From Nephrocerus scutellatus (lineage: Eukaryota > Arthropoda > Insecta > Diptera > Pipunculidae), in NCBI GenBank assembly GCA_947095585.1, contig OX352765.1:79320875-79384874 (forward strand): a stretch of DNA of 64,000 nucleotides. Direction: 5' to 3'. Of this stretch, positions 20,011-32,763 are shown piece by piece (within the stretch, counting starts at the first letter, position 1; every line of letters begins with the position of its first letter). The notes below the pieces were generated by a model that made no database searches, had not been told where the DNA came from, and saw only the letters and a program-made list of their open reading frames with translations. Both the position numbers and the translations under genes were made by a program.

Positions 20011-21774
20011 CTCCACTGTTCACATTGGAGAAGAATTTAAAAACATACGAATGGCACCCATTCAATTGATGGATTTCTCGTCCCTTGAACGTATTCAGCG
20101 AGATGGACGCCATAACACAGAACACAGAAAAGTTCATGCAAGCAGATCTCATTGTTGTGTCCAAGAGAGAAACTTCCTAGACAAACCGACTTGTTAGACG
20201 GACAATGTTCTCCAGCATTGAATGGGAGTAGACGAATAGTTCAGCTTCAGACCAATCGCAGATTTTAGGCGAAGTCAATTTTCGTTTCCGATGGTTTTGG
20301 TGTGTGTCTGTGTGTGTTTTCGGTATCCTATTCTATTGCTACAAAACGAATTCAAATTACCAACATTTTCTATAACAATTACAATGCACCCTGACGGAGT
20401 GATGTGAAGAAGGAAGGAAGCTGCTGCGTGACTTTATTTCTTAATGACGAAAGCTGGCGAAATGAATGAACGATAGATAAATGGCAAACATCTCTCACAG
20501 TGGCATAGATATAAATTAAAATTTAGTAGATAGGATATTTACATCAGGATATTGTCATGCGGCTGGTTGTGGGAGCGGGGAAGTAAGGTTGTTTTTTTCT
20601 GAAAGGCGATTACCTGCGCGCGACAAAACGTAAACAAAAGGAATACAAACGAGTTCATACACACACACGCCCATGGACAAAAAAAACGATCCCTGACTAC
20701 GACGACAGCGTAACAGTCATTATATCTGCAGTGTCTAGGCAAAAAGGATAATAATTAACTTTACACGAAAACAATTTACCGAAATGATTAAAATCGCAAT
20801 TTAAATACAATTTGTTGTCGGGAGCTTCGCATGCCAATGAAGCTTCTCTTTCAGAGATTTTGTGTGTAGGCGTAAGCCGAAGACAGCACAGAGGAGCACA
20901 TCGTTTTGTTGGTGGAACCAACACAACGCCATCTTATAATCAACAATTCTAAAAACGAATCGAGCGTTTATTAGAAATTCCAAGGAGCTGACAAATAAAT
21001 GAGCCAGCGGCAGTGTATGAGGCGGGCGGTCGGGCTCAAGTCAATCGCTTAGATTCGTTGTGTAGTTGTTGCTTGCTGTATCTGAGTAGATTTTGTGCAC
21101 GGAGGATGAGTTTCTCTTGTGTTTGCTACGAAAGCAGAATTTTAAGTGGCGCCATATTAGTTATCAAATATGCAGATCGTAGAGATTCGAATGTTATAGC
21201 ATGTAACTGGCGTCCAGTGATCCACCTTGTGCGTCTGCTTGTGAAATTCGAAACAATTGGTAATGCCTTTCCATTTGGAGACAAGAAATCACTCCTGGGG
21301 AAGCTTAATTTATTGTGTAATTTTTTCAGAGGTCAAAATAATTTTTTAAGGAGTTAATTCAAGTCAGTAATTTATTGAATAGCTAAATATTAAGATCCTT
21401 ACACGTAGACACATGAAAATGGTGTTCACCAACAAAATTATGTCCTTCTGAGCAAGTCCGTTTGAAGCAGATTATACACTGTGGTGAAGTGGTAAGGGTG
21501 CATCCGTTCCACGTGTAATTTTGTTGAACTGTTGCTGCAGGAACACTCAGACGGCATGCAACTCATATACGTAGTAGTAGTAACACAACTCGCACTATCT
21601 CACTTTGGTTGACCGAATGGACAAATATAGTGCCATGGATTTTGAAGGAGATTGAATAGGCTTTAATACTGCATTTATTAAAAAAAAATTATCCAAAAGC
21701 ATTTTTCGAAATATTCGCGTTTGAAAATAAAATTAAAAAAATTTTCGTGAAAGGCACTAGAACGGTTTTGCAAG
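20011..21774. other. No gene recognised
   Basis: It contains a short (TG)n tract at 20,299-20,317 and scattered small frames (for example 21,013-21,357 plus, 114 codons) without motifs. Nothing else seen. Confidence 0.6.
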
Positions 21775-24240
21775 GATAGTTGATGGATAGTACTGCTCTA
21801 CTGCATCATTCTAAAAGGAGTAGTAAAGCACCTTACATGACACTAGTGATAGTCGTGTAGTGCTTACGACTAACAGAAATTGTCAAATCGTCCGCATAAC
21901 CAATGGCGATGTAGCCTGATCTGTGAAGATCGACTAGAAGATTCTCAATGACTAGTGATCATAACTGCAGTCACAGACGCATACACTCCTCCCGAGGAGG
22001 AAATAATATCTCGACTTTCAAGCATGGCCCTTATCCAATGATTGGACGAGTCTTCGATACCCCTGCTACTGAATGCACTTGCCCGGCCTCTACTATGAAC
22101 ATCAATAACTCTATCCATGGTTTTGGGGACAAATGATGATAAACCTATAGGTCTGTATGATTCAGGCAGCTCACTAGGGCTATTGCCTTGTTTGGGGATA
22201 AATATCATATTACCCTCCTCCAGAAGAGATGTCTGGGATTAACATGAACACCGCCAACTAAGGGCATAATTACAAGGTCCTCTTTGGACGCGGATTTGTT
22301 ATACGACAATCAACGTCCATCATAGACTGATGTGCCAGTATTAACTCAATGGTTAGAGCAGGACCTACCAATATCCTTGCCGATCTTTGATTTTCGACAA
22401 CCGGTTGAGATATGCAACTCCACAGAGAACGCATGTACCAAAGATTTTGGTAACACCAGGCCTTCAGCTGATGTTACCATCTACCCGCATTTGGGTAGTA
22501 AACCACCAGCCACTACCTAGGTCAAGCCCAGAACGAAACTGGGTTCTCAACCAAAAGTTGGTGCAGAATCGGCTAACCTCCAAGGAGATCAACCTTATCT
22601 GTGGGCGGAGCCAACTCCCGTAGTACCAACGCGACCTTGAGGAGATCTGACATCAAGGGACTCAGTTCGTTCAGTATGAGTGCCTGGGCGCTGGTACTCT
22701 ACAGCCTTGGCAGCACATCGTCCGGAACTTCGAACCCAATCATTTATCACTAGATTACCATGATATTCTAGGCAGCTCAGGATAGAAACTATCCCAGGCA
22801 TGGACGGTGCTGCAGTTGTACGGTAAGGCTGCTACATACGAAGACAGTGCCCGTTCTAGACATTCTAATTACTAGCAGCCTTGACCCTTTTATCTTCCGA
22901 GTTAAACAGGTAACACACCTATCGAAACCTATCCCCTCGGGGAACTTGCCTCCAGATAGTAGGAATGTACCCCCAGTTTTAGCTGGCTCTAAATAAAGTT
23001 ATCATACCCTGTAGGATGATATCAATTGCCTTCTGGAGATGCGCTGAAAAAATCCTATCACCGCCGGGAGCTTTGAAAAGTTTAATAGAGCTTACTGCCC
23101 ATTTAACCTTATCCGGACTGAAGATTTTACCGGATAAACTATTTACGCTACTAGTAATACAGACCGTCTGGTCAGATATGTTCGGGTACGTGTATGGTGC
23201 ACGAGTAGATGAACCTGGGAAATGAACCTGGAGAAGGGTTCTGATTGTATTCTCACGTTCCGACGTGTAGGTGCCATCGGCCTTTTTGAATACTATGGAT
23301 TTGTATAGCTACTGGCATTTCGACAATGTTTTCGCAGCAATTCCTCCAAGCGGCACATTTGGATCGTCTTAATTCAGATTTGCACTCTGTAAAGGCGAAC
23401 CTATATTCTTCCCAACTCTTTGTGCATTTAGCAGAGTTGAGGTGTTTTCTAACTTTCTTCCTAAGCTTAACCAGCTGGTCGTTCCACCAGGAAACCCTTT
23501 GTTTATACAAGCTTGTTTTAGGGACACAGCTGCTATGAAAGCAACACATCATTAAGGTTATATGCTTCCTCATCTAAGTCCCCTGTGGACTTAGTAGATG
23601 TGACAAGCATATCTGCTTTAGAGAGGACAAGAAGCATGTGCCAGTTTGCCAGGAAAGTCAAACCTGAAGTGTCGATGGTCCGACATGATCTCATTTATGA
23701 AGGTAGGTTTGGATTTTTAATTTAATATATCTACATTACTACTTATAAGATATTCTAAAAGACACTCACTTCTGTAGGCCTTTTATCAGTCCGTTAATAA
23801 TCCAAGGTTCTTGGATGAGAACAAGGGCTTTATTTTCCTCGGCAAACCGCTTGCTAAGGGTAGCGGACGCGCACGCGGTCATCGAGAGCTCAACAGCTTT
23901 TCTAGATACAGTGGGTTGCTCAATAGCAGGACCCGAGGTACATACGCTTCTCATAAGTATTATTCTTTGAATCAATTATGGCCGACGAGTATCCGGGAAA
24001 AGACGTCACGCGTGAACTAGCCAGGAATTACATGGGTATGCCAGTTGAAACCGAAGGTCGCCAGGTATTCAGAGTCGGCATACTTTCGACTAAACACCTT
24101 CTTAGCAATGCATGGAATATGAATACCTTCTACGGAGGATAGAACTACTAGTCCGTTGCCTCAAACCCTCCCCTTTAACCGGGCTTTGAATCGGCATGCT
24201 GTCCTTGTAGCAAGGCGGAGTTGACGTGATTGAATTATTT
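21775..24240 (-). pseudogene. LOA-like retrotransposon remnant with a 730-bp insert
   Basis: On the minus strand, starting at about 24,240: a leader shared with 52,700-52,830 (ATGCCGACTCTGAATACCTG), endonuclease start SATLSKRFAEENKALVLIQE, PWIINGLIKGLQK (23,766-23,900), then after a gap the pre-RT block WWNDQLVKLRKKVRKHLNSA, EEYRFAFTECKSELRRSKCA (23,253-23,500), then the finger end NWGYIPTIWRQV at about 22,955. The next residues, VIFIPKQGNSPSELPESYRP and SSFVPKTMDRVID, are found only at 22,208 and below; an unrelated insert lies between. The copy ends near 21,775 in the thumb (CKTVLVPFTK-like). Stops and frameshifts occur throughout. Confidence 0.82.
22217..22955. mobile_element. Unidentified insert in the LOA copy
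   Basis: Relative to the LOA copy at 10,560-10,615, about 730 bp is inserted inside the finger coding sequence. CCTCCAG occurs at both edges (22,217-22,223 and 22,949-22,955), fitting a 7-bp target duplication. The insert is less AT-rich than its surroundings. One minus frame (22,595-22,801) is open but unrecognised. No poly-A, terminal inverted repeats or RT motifs seen. It could be a deletion derivative of a retrotransposon leader. Confidence 0.5.
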
Positions 24241-26395
24241 TAGGTATTTAGGGAATACTTTCAAATGTAAACTAACAAAAGAAAAAAATAACAACAGACA
24301 AAGAAAGAAAGAAAAAGAAAATAATAAAACCAAAATTCCGTCCACCGAACAAAAACAAGAACTCTTTTTATTTGTAACAACAATGCAACACTAACCCAAG
24401 CGTCACTCGAACAGGCTCGTTACAAGGTAAACACGGGTATGTTCAAATGGAAAGACTCACTTAGCATTAAGGTTTACGTATTTTTAAAATTGTGCATTGT
24501 GCATTTTGCTAGGAGCCGAAGGGTTTCAAGTAATTTCAAATGCAACCCCCTGAAACAATCCCGCCGGCGCCAATGATTATTTTAACGCTAACTTACCACT
24601 TGCGATGACTTCAAAGCGACCCAAAATATTGGGCAATTATAATATCCTACCGTAAAGGTAAACAGAGGACAGAGGACAGAGGATGGTTTTTAATTAAAAA
24701 TAAAACGCTCAGAATTCAACTTTAATTGTTTTCCAATTAATATCAGGCAACGGTTAGCTACCAACAACAACCATAACTACAACAACTTGCTTTGATTTTG
24801 TAAATTTACAAAATTAGAATCATGTCAAACGTTTATCGAATTGTTTGGTGGTCGTTCGGTCGGTCGGTTGGGTTACATCAGAGAAACTGCAATTTTCAGT
24901 TCAAAGAAACTTCAAGCGATATTTTCCGATTCAGTGCAATAAATAATTGGTTACCACCACCATTACTACTACTGGCTTAGTGAAGTCCTTTCAAATTCCA
25001 AAATGTACGAGTATTATGCCATATACTCCTTTCAACTTGAGCCAAAAATTTCGTTCAACTATAAAATGGACTTTTCGCCATTGTCACAAGTCACAACTGA
25101 ATGCCGGAACTGTTTCCCTTAGGATTCGGAACTACAATAAGTCACAACGTCGGCGTTTTTCGGTATGAAATTCGGAAAAGGCCATAAGCGAGAGAATTAT
25201 TGTGGTGCGCGCACATCCCACATTACAGAGTGTAAGTATGTACGCAGTTATTTCGTATTCCAGGATAGGTACCATCAGAGAAGAACCATCATAACAATAT
25301 ATCTTAAGCCAACCAACATTGGATTGTGTCTTTCCAGTACTCCGCAAAGGCACACATACACACATTCGCATGGGATTCTTGTGTTTATGTGGTTTAACAA
25401 AATATGCAATATCTTGTTCGCTTGTGATGCAGCCAGGCAATGTCAAGGATCTATATCAGAAAACGGAAGTGATGGTCTGTGTATAATGGCAGAAAACACA
25501 CACACACACACAACACAAGGAGTAAATTGTAGTTATTACGTATTACACCGAGCCAAGTACAGGCCCTGAATGTGGTATTTCCCATCGAATCTTAGAGTAT
25601 TGCAGAGTTAACTCTACTGGAGTCACAAAGTAACTCCTTCGTGCTTCGGTCAATGGTGCGGTATCCTTTTTGTAATACTTTGAATCACATAGTGCAACGC
25701 CGTGTGCGTCTCTGTCTCCTCTAGGAATCTCATTAAGTCGATTTATGTGGAATAATAATTAATTGCTTGCAATGGACTCTCTGCGTAGTCACGAGTACCC
25801 TATTTTCACACACGCACACAGACAGACACAAATACACTCGGCTACTCGGAATGTGGGTTTATTGCGTTATTACTATAAATAAACTGCTTAAATGAATTAC
25901 GACGACACATTTTGTAGCGGTTTATATGGCACTCCAAGCGCACACCAAGTCTGCTGGCCGCGTCGCAATGCGGTGGTGTGCCCAGGAAAGAACTATGCGA
26001 GGCAAAAGTTTTCCCTATCTACCAGTGGACTGCCAGGAAATCTGGTAAGAGGATATGTTTTACGATTATCTACAGAAAGCAGTGCCTCAAAATGCTTTAT
26101 TACTCGACTTACGTAATTATTAGCCGGCCGCACTATGTCAGTTGATTAAGTTTTGAGAATTTTCATTGCATTTCTAAGATTTCTGCGCTCGAGCGGAACT
26201 ATGAGCGGTTTAAAGCAATTTTTCTATAAATTAAAGCTGATAATCATTCTCAAGTGCAAAACAAAGAAAGCATGGTCCATGGTCTACAGTATGGTCACCT
26301 AGAATCGGGTCGTCGTCATCGTCTAAACTAGCGCTGCTGAAACCCTTTTAAATGTAAGCACGCTCAAGGAACTTCCACTCTTATAATCTTAGACG
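24241..26395. other. No gene recognised
   Basis: AT-rich, with an A-rich AAAGAAAG stretch near 24,300 and an (AC)n tract at about 25,496-25,512. The 134-codon plus frame 25,165-25,569 runs through the AC tract and shows no motif. Confidence 0.6.
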
Positions 26396-26930
26396 CGACA
26401 TGTTCTTTGTTCTATGCAGATGCATCTTGGGTTCTTGACTGCCAATGACGAGGGCTGCTTGAACACAAAAGATGCGAGGAACATAAAAACGTTGAAACTA
26501 TTCCAAAGAATAATAAAGATGTTGGTCCCTATATCCTGCTGACCAAGTTCTTTAATCGGCAAGAGATGACCAGCTTGTCTTGTCCAATAAAAGGATGCCT
26601 GATGATTGGAATTCCAGAATCATTTCTTCGGTACAAACAAACAAACAACAACTACCGAGGAATAAGTCGACTTAGCATCGAAAGATCATGTCTTCCGTAT
26701 TGTTTGAATCCCTGAAGCTATTCATCGTTCATCAATGCGGCAACTACTAAAGTCTACAGTCGACAAAATATTGGCACTGCGGCATATCCTGGAGAATACC
26801 AAAGAAGTGCAAATCGATAATCCTCATATTTGGCTCTACTGGTTCGTCGGAAAGGTCCAAAACGAACTGAGCGAGACCTCCGATATCATGAAATGGTTAA
26901 GGTAAGGTGACGCTCTATTATTTTGTTTTT
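26396..26930 (+). pseudogene. RTE-type reverse transcriptase finger fragment
   Basis: Broken frames give KGCLMIGIPE near 26,600 and MPDDWN-type sequence (AGGATGCCTGATGATTGGAA), NNNYRGISRLSI around 26,650, then KSTVDKILALRHILENTKEV followed by QIDNPHIW (26,755-26,840). The last phrase is the conserved block before motif A in RTE-like RTs (KSTVDQIFxLRQILEK...). Motif A and beyond are lost. No matching endonuclease is nearby. Confidence 0.7.
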
Positions 26931-26999
26931 ATAACATCACATTGGAGATAAATTGCAAAACTCTGTGACTGTCGTCAATTTCAACGATCATTTACAAAG

Positions 27000-27160
27000 A
27001 CATTCCAGCTGTCAGCTCTAAGGACAAGGCAAATCCGAACAATGCCGAACACCTTATGGGACAGATTTACATTCGTACTCGTGAAGTTGCTAGAATTTCA
27101 AGTGACTTCAGCATACACAAATCCGCTGGACCAGATGGTATTCCCCCAATACCAAAAAAG
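27000..27160 (+). pseudogene. Type A2 RT, first finger block
   Basis: Codons IYIRTREVARISSDFSIHKS then AGPDGIPPI (from 27,062) form the opening finger of a Jockey/CR1-like RT. The phrase ends abruptly at about 27,150 where LOA leader sequence begins; the RT resumes at about 27,431. Confidence 0.75.
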
Positions 27161-27430
27161 GCGAACCGTCATGTCTGTTTTCGCATCGAAACTCGCGAGG
27201 GCGTCAGAGTTGAAAACGTAAAAGTAGCCACTTCTGAATCTGATTCAGATGCATCCACAATCGTTGATATATGTGAGCATCTCGGAGAAATCCAGATGCT
27301 CTTCTATTGGGAAGGCATTAGATGGGCCATTGATTCAGCAACAATGAGGTTGATTCATTAAATTGAACTTGTTATAGAGAAGGCGACTTCAATTGCTTTA
27401 CGCATGGGCAAGGATAGAGATAGTGCTCCT
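27161..27430 (+). pseudogene. LOA-like leader fragment inserted in type A2 RT
   Basis: Matches 52,850-53,070 of the LOA copy: CGCGAGGGCGTCAGAGTTGA, GCCACTTCTGAATCTGATTC, GATGCATCCACAATCGTT and GCTTTACGCATGGGCAAGGA. The open frame 27,056-27,361 is therefore a chimera of RT finger codons and LOA leader codons. Confidence 0.75.
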
Positions 27431-28760
27431 GCTTTTGCAAAAGTCGAATGTCATGGAAACGCTGATTAAATGTCAGCTTATGAAATATCTTGAATCATGA
27501 GAACTACTGAATGACCGTGAATATGGTTTCCGTGGACCACGTTCTACTGGTGATCTGATGGCAAATCTCACTGAAAAGTGAAACCAGTCTTTTCACAAAT
27601 TTGGTGAAAGCAAAGTTAGAGCACTTGATATTTCAAAGGCATTTGACAGAGTTTGGCACCAAGTCTTCTGTCTAAAATGCATGCTTTTGAAATCTATGTA
27701 ACCCTGTTTCAATGAATTAGAAGGTATATTTCAAACAACCGTTCAATCCAAGTAGTGTTGGATGGTTTTAAGACTGACATTCATCTCATAAATTTGGGTG
27801 TCCCTCAGGGCTGTGTTTTGTCTCCGGCACTCTTTCTTGTTTTCATTAACGATCTTCTGTCTGTAACTTCTGATCCAAAACATTCCATCGCTTACGACAG
27901 TATATAGCTTCTCTTATATACTCGCAGGTTCACAGCCTGTCTCTTCGAATGAATGTCTCTTCGGATATGGAACTAGAACAACAGCGTATGTTAAGCACGT
28001 TAAATTCTGAACTTGACAGTATTGCAAAGTGGGGAGAACACAATGGAGTCGAATTTAACGCCTCCAAAACACAATACTGTCTTCTGTCATTGAAGCGAAA
28101 TATTAAACTCCAACCATTATCCATGAATTGCATCGGGGAAACTGAAAAACTAGCAATTTTTGGTATGTGCGTCAATGGAGAGCTTCGTTTGAATGCTCAG
28201 ATATTCAACATCGCAAAAAATGCTGCTAAGTGCCTTGGTTTCCTAACACACAGTGCAAGAAATATTTCACTCCCTCTGATCTGGCTACTATCTACAAGGT
28301 ATTTATTCGCCCCAAACTTGAGTATAACTGTCATGTCTGGTCAGGTGTACCTAAGACCGGATTGCATCTGCTTGACAGAATACAGAACCGTGCGGTATAA
28401 CTTATCGGTGACGCAAACTTAGCGACACCAATCGATTCGGTTGAATGTTTCCTGTTTTTCGCTGTTTTATCGCTTCTTCCACCAGCGGGGCTCAAGAGAA
28501 ATAGCCAATTGCATGCCACCTCTTCTTAAATTCAACCGCAATACTCGCGGCGCTCTAAATGCTCATCAGTTTACCGTCAAGCCCATCTTCGGACGTACTG
28601 TTAATTTTAGCGATTCTTTCTTTAGTTGTACAACACGAATGTGGAATGCTTTACAAAGCTCTGTATTCCCGCACCAATATGATCCAGTGCATCTTTATTT
28701 CTTTGATATCTAGCTGTGCGTGGCATCATAAGGGTTTTAACCTCTTGAGCGTGTGCCGAT
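27431..28760 (+). pseudogene. Type A2 reverse transcriptase, palm to C-terminus
   Basis: Frames show NVMETLIKCQLMKYLES, NDREYGFRGPRSTGDLMANL, motif A VRALDISKAFDRVWHQVF, GVPQGCVLSPALFLVFIND (motif B), a damaged motif C (SIAYDSI instead of FADD), then MELEQQRMLSTLNSELDSIA, KWGEHNGVEFNASKTQYC, an AKCLGFLTHSARN block, and IRPKLEYNCHVWSG-like tail sequence near 28,310, SVECFLFFAVLSLLP, to a poly-A-like ATGAAAAAAAAATAAC near 28,757. It is the most complete type A2 copy; 4590-6385 and 59,000-60,430 are relatives. Frameshifts and the lost motif C Asp inactivate it. Confidence 0.82.
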
Positions 28761-28790
28761 GAAAAAAAAATAACAATTCATAATAAGTAA

Positions 28791-29890
28791 TAATTTAATT
28801 ATATAGCTCATATGTTGTATGATTGTGTGCATATACATTTGTCAGCATTTTCTGCTTACTCCAGGTTAGCCCTTCGACCTTGCCAATTTGCTTATTCACC
28901 TTCGCCGCCTTCTTTGTGATGTGGCGTATTTGTTCACAGTAGAATAACTTAGTATCTTTTCATGTTTCCAGATACATCAGAGCCTTTTTTGTGTTTAACG
29001 ACTGGTACTAACAACGTGAAACATATAAAAAGGCAGTAATTCGTCCTTGCTCACCAATTTAATGATCTATTTAATTATACCTTAACTACGAGTGCAAGGA
29101 CGCAAACTAGAGCGAGTATATAATCATTTGCAAAAAATACGTAATTTCTTGACGTTCCTTAGGGCTCCTTATTGTACAGTGAAAAGTTAAGTTACACTAC
29201 AAGCAAGAGTTACCTGCATACGGTAATGACTGAATTAATTTGCAACATCTTTGTGTCACTGTGAAGTGTATTCGTTTATCGATGTACGTATGTAGTTTCT
29301 GTGCGTCTAATTAACGATGGTAAATGTCGTCACCAAACCGCAGGACATAACGCATCAAATCGCACATTCCAACCAACCAACCAACCATCACCACAACGCA
29401 CTCCACTGCACTAATCACAATAATTTACGCAACCGAATAGGATAGCAGAAAGAAATAATTAACGTACACCGAAATCCTCCTTAAGGTGCATGACAATTTT
29501 ATACTCTTAACATAAGACCATAGTAAATAGACTATCACATACACTTCACTATAAAAAAAGGTGCAGGTCATTAACTAAGTGTAGAGACACGCAAATATCC
29601 GTTGTTAGACAACCGACTGAGAATCCGTATGTGCGACAAATTCCTTCATTAATTCCATTTGTGGTGGTCTAGTAGCTTTAATAATGTGGCAGCACAGTGG
29701 CGATGGGTGAAATTCTGACAAAGGTAACCCGATCAAATATTAGTTCAAAATAAGGTTTAAATCAAAAAATCGTTAGAATCAAACGTATCTTAACTATAAA
29801 TTAATATTGTAGGTGGGAGCCGTGGTAGTGGTTAGTGCTGAGCAGGACGTTGGAAACACCAGCAGTATTTTTCACGGTTCCACCTCTCGC
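28791..29890. other. No gene recognised
   Basis: AT-rich, no frame over 60 codons with a motif. An ACCAACCAACCAACC run lies near 29,372. Confidence 0.6.
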
Positions 29891-29899
29891 GATTGTCTA

Positions 29900-31410
29900 A
29901 CAAACGTCCAAGAGTTATAACTTGTCACGAAAAGCTTCTCAATTCGCCTTTCGGATACGCCATTAAAGTAGATACACTAGCAGCAGCGAGGATCGAGCTA
30001 GAGTCCCTGTATCGAAGCAAAATGAGAGAAGTGCAGCATAGTGTAAGACGTGACAAACGTAATTATATTAATAACTTGGCCTCAGAAGCAGATAAAGCAG
30101 CGAGCAGGTGCGATAGCAGACGCCAACGATATGCACCCCAATCAAACGGAGCTACCGGAAGCAACAATTTTCCGAATTCGCACCTCAACTTCCAGTAAAG
30201 ATGAGATCGCTACCGCGATCAACGCACTAAAGAAAAAGAAGTCGGTAGGACTAGATGGTATACCCGCCGCTCCAACGACATCAGCAGAGCTTTTATATCC
30301 TCTTGTACAGAGAGGTAGTCTTATTGAGTGCGAAAACTGGAGAGGCAGTTGCAAAGGTAATAGCCAAAGTAGTACTTGAGCGAATTAAGGAACATCTGGA
30401 AGATACACTCGATGACGAACAAGCAGGTTTTTGCACTGGATCGTCCTGTATCGACCATATCAACACCCTGCGGATCATTATTGAATAGTCCGTTGAATTT
30501 TGGCCACTACTGCACCTGCTGTTCATCGATTTTGAGAAGGCGTTTGACAGTGTCAACAGACAGTTTATTTGGCTCCCCTTGTGCAGGAGAGCTATACCCG
30601 ATATAATAACTATTATTAATATTATACATATAACTGTTATTAAAGCAACCTATGACGGCTTTGAATGTCATGTGCTGTATAGAGGAAAGCTGTCAGAGGA
30701 ATTCGAGATCCTAAGTGGGGTACGACAAGGTTGCATTCTATCGCCGATACTTTTTTTGTTGGTGATTAGCGATGTACTTCGCGCAGCTTTATCTACTGGA
30801 AACGGAAGAATTCGTTGGCCTCTTTCATCTCAACTCAAACATTTGGACTACGCTGACGACGTTTGTTTACTCTCACAAAGGATTATGGAGCTGCACCAAA
30901 TGACTTCAAATGTGGAAAAGGAGGCAAATGTTGCGGGTTTGAAGATTAATACTGACAAAACCAAAAGCACTAACTCAGTAACTCAAGTTAACATTGCTGG
31001 ACAAACGGTAGAGAGAGTATAGAGTTTCCAATATCTTGGGAGTATTGTCTCGACCGAAGCTGGAACCGAACAGGATATTGTCAACCGAATCGACAAAGCA
31101 AAATCAGTGTTTAGAATGATGTCCATGATATGGCGTAGCAGTACGATCAGCTTAAGCACCAAGCTGCGACTGTTCCGTTCAAATGTTGAATCTGTGCTGT
31201 TGTATGGGTGCAGTACTTGGAAGGTTACCGCTACTATCACAAAAAGATTACAAACGTTCGTAAATAGGTGCCTATGGAACATCTTAAGGGTTTTCTGGCT
31301 TAACCGTATCTCTAACGAACATCTTTACCAGAGAACGGGTCAGGAACCAATAGGCACGACCATCAAACGACGAAAGTGGAAGAAGAAAGGAAAGATCACT
31401 TGATTCTTTT
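29900..31410 (+). pseudogene. RTE-like reverse transcriptase (RTE-B), 5'-truncated
   Basis: A linker with MREVQHSVRRDKRNYINNLA is followed by fingers IATAINALKKKKSVGLDGIP, IAKVVLERIKEHLEDTLDDE with QAGFCTGSSCIDHINTLRII, a TAG near 30,486, motif A LLFIDFEKAFDSVNRQFI, SGVRQGCILSPILFLLVISD (motif B), LKHLDYADDVCLLSQR (motif C, both Asps kept), AGLKINTDKTKSTN, a TAG at 31,020, FQYLGSIVSTEAGTEQDIVN, SVLLYGCSTWKVTATITKRL and FVNRCLWNILRVFWLNRISN. This order, with the LYGCSTW and CLRxIL tail, fits RTE-like or related LINE RTs. Lesions are two stops and at least three frameshifts. The endonuclease is absent. Confidence 0.85.
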
Positions 31411-31439
31411 AAAACTAACAACCTTAGTGAATCTGATCT

Positions 31440-32110
31440 CGCAATAGGGGCACCATTAATAACAGGTGGAACGTAATGTTAAATTTTCTTCTGAGAAAAA
31501 AGACAAGACTGGAATTTATTTGGGCTAAATTTTACTCTAAATGCCCCAATCGAGAATGACTTAAATATTCGACAGAATAGTCATGCCATACTCTATTAAA
31601 AGCCTAAGAAATATCTAAGGAAACAACGCTTAATTCGTCTATAGGTTTTCAATGCTTCGCTCCAAGCAATGAGTCATGCATGTCATGAGTTCACCGGAAG
31701 AGCGATTTTTACGAAATCCATACTGCACATCGGATAAAATAACATTCGAATCCAGATAGCTCTTTAGTCTGAAATTAGATTCCATAGATAGATTCCATTA
31801 TCTTCGATAGAACCGACAACAAAGCAATAGGACGGTAGTTCGTAGGTGCCGATTTATCATATTTTTGTTGGAATGGGTTGAATATTAGCTATTTTCCAAA
31901 TTGATGGAAAAACACTTGACTTCATTGAGAGATAAAAAAAATTTGCTAAGCCGTTTTGCCAAAGTATGATGACATCTTTTCAATACTAATGGCGGAATAC
32001 CGTCGGGGCCAGTCGCTTTATTGGGCTTAAGTTCTTTGAATCTTTCAAACAACCCGTAGCCGGAAACTTTTGTAATATTGGAGTAAAAAATAATTTTTGG
32101 AGTTGACTCT
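31440..32110 (-). pseudogene. CR1/Jockey-like RT fragment
   Basis: Minus-strand codons show FKELKPNKATGPDGIPPLVL then KRCHHTLAKRLSKFF (31,930-32,040), NYRPIALLS-like bases near 31,830, and SDVQYGFRKNRSSGELMTCM near 31,700, followed by an ALDISK-like motif A remnant near 31,590. It resembles type A2 but with a different sequence, so it is probably a sister family. It is badly decayed. Confidence 0.72.
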
Positions 32111-32214
32111 TTATGAATCGATTTTTTCATATATAGAAAAAAAATTACACAAAAAATTATTTGGGGAGTGAGATCGAGTGTTAACAAAAGCGTTAACAAA
32201 AAGTGAAGTGGTTA

Positions 32215-32475
32215 GTTTTTGAACAACTTAGAGAGCTGAAATTTTGTGAGCAGCTATATCTCACACAGCACTTTTAATATTCCTCGTGTGACGCTTGTCT
32301 CGCGTCGTGTGTGGTGCGTGTAATGCATGGAAAAGCGGAATATGAAATATATCGGCTTCAACTAGTCAGAATTTGATGAGACTTGCTTTGATACGATTGT
32401 TTAGCGCTCGACGTTATTTGTGACGCGTGTGACGCGTGTTATATATGGAAATGGATTCTTAAGGAGTAAACTTCA
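32215..32475 (-). repeat. R2a: dispersed repeat with CACACGC-type motifs
   Basis: GAGAGCTGAAATTTTGTGAG is the reverse complement of the phrase at 36,930-36,950 and 37,105-37,125. It is followed by CGTGTGACGCTTGTCTCGCG and GTGTGTGGTGCGTGTAATGC, the reverse of the CACACGCGCCACATGC region at 36,843. Another GACGCGTGTGACGCGTG run lies near 32,422. No coding content. Confidence 0.6.
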
Positions 32476-32500
32476 GCTGCGCGTCGGAGCTGACACGCAC

Positions 32501-32518
32501 TTTTTTTTTTTTTTTTTT
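32501..32518. repeat. T18 homopolymer
   Basis: Eighteen consecutive T on the plus strand, followed by GAAAAAAC. It could be the A-tail of a minus-strand retroposed copy, but no body was identified. Confidence 0.9.
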
Positions 32519-32763
32519 GAAAAAACAATCCTTGTTCTCAAATTTATTTAATACCACTATTGCCCATTGTTGCTCACAAGCAACTTTATTTAACTCCCAA
32601 GCAGAGGGACGTGGTGACTATAGATTTTGTTAGATTGAAACAGAAAAAATTGTTGGGAAACAAGTAAAAATTTGGGATCGAATGGTAGAAGCGTGTGTAA
32701 ATTAAATTATAAAAAAAAATTAACAAAATAATAACTAAATTACATGAGCACTGTATATTAATA

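Noticed and set aside
20299..20317. (TG)n tract as a regulatory element
   Set aside because: A short simple repeat with no gene nearby.
25165..25569. 134-codon plus frame as a gene
   Set aside because: It passes through an (AC)n tract encoding His/Thr repeats and lacks any motif.
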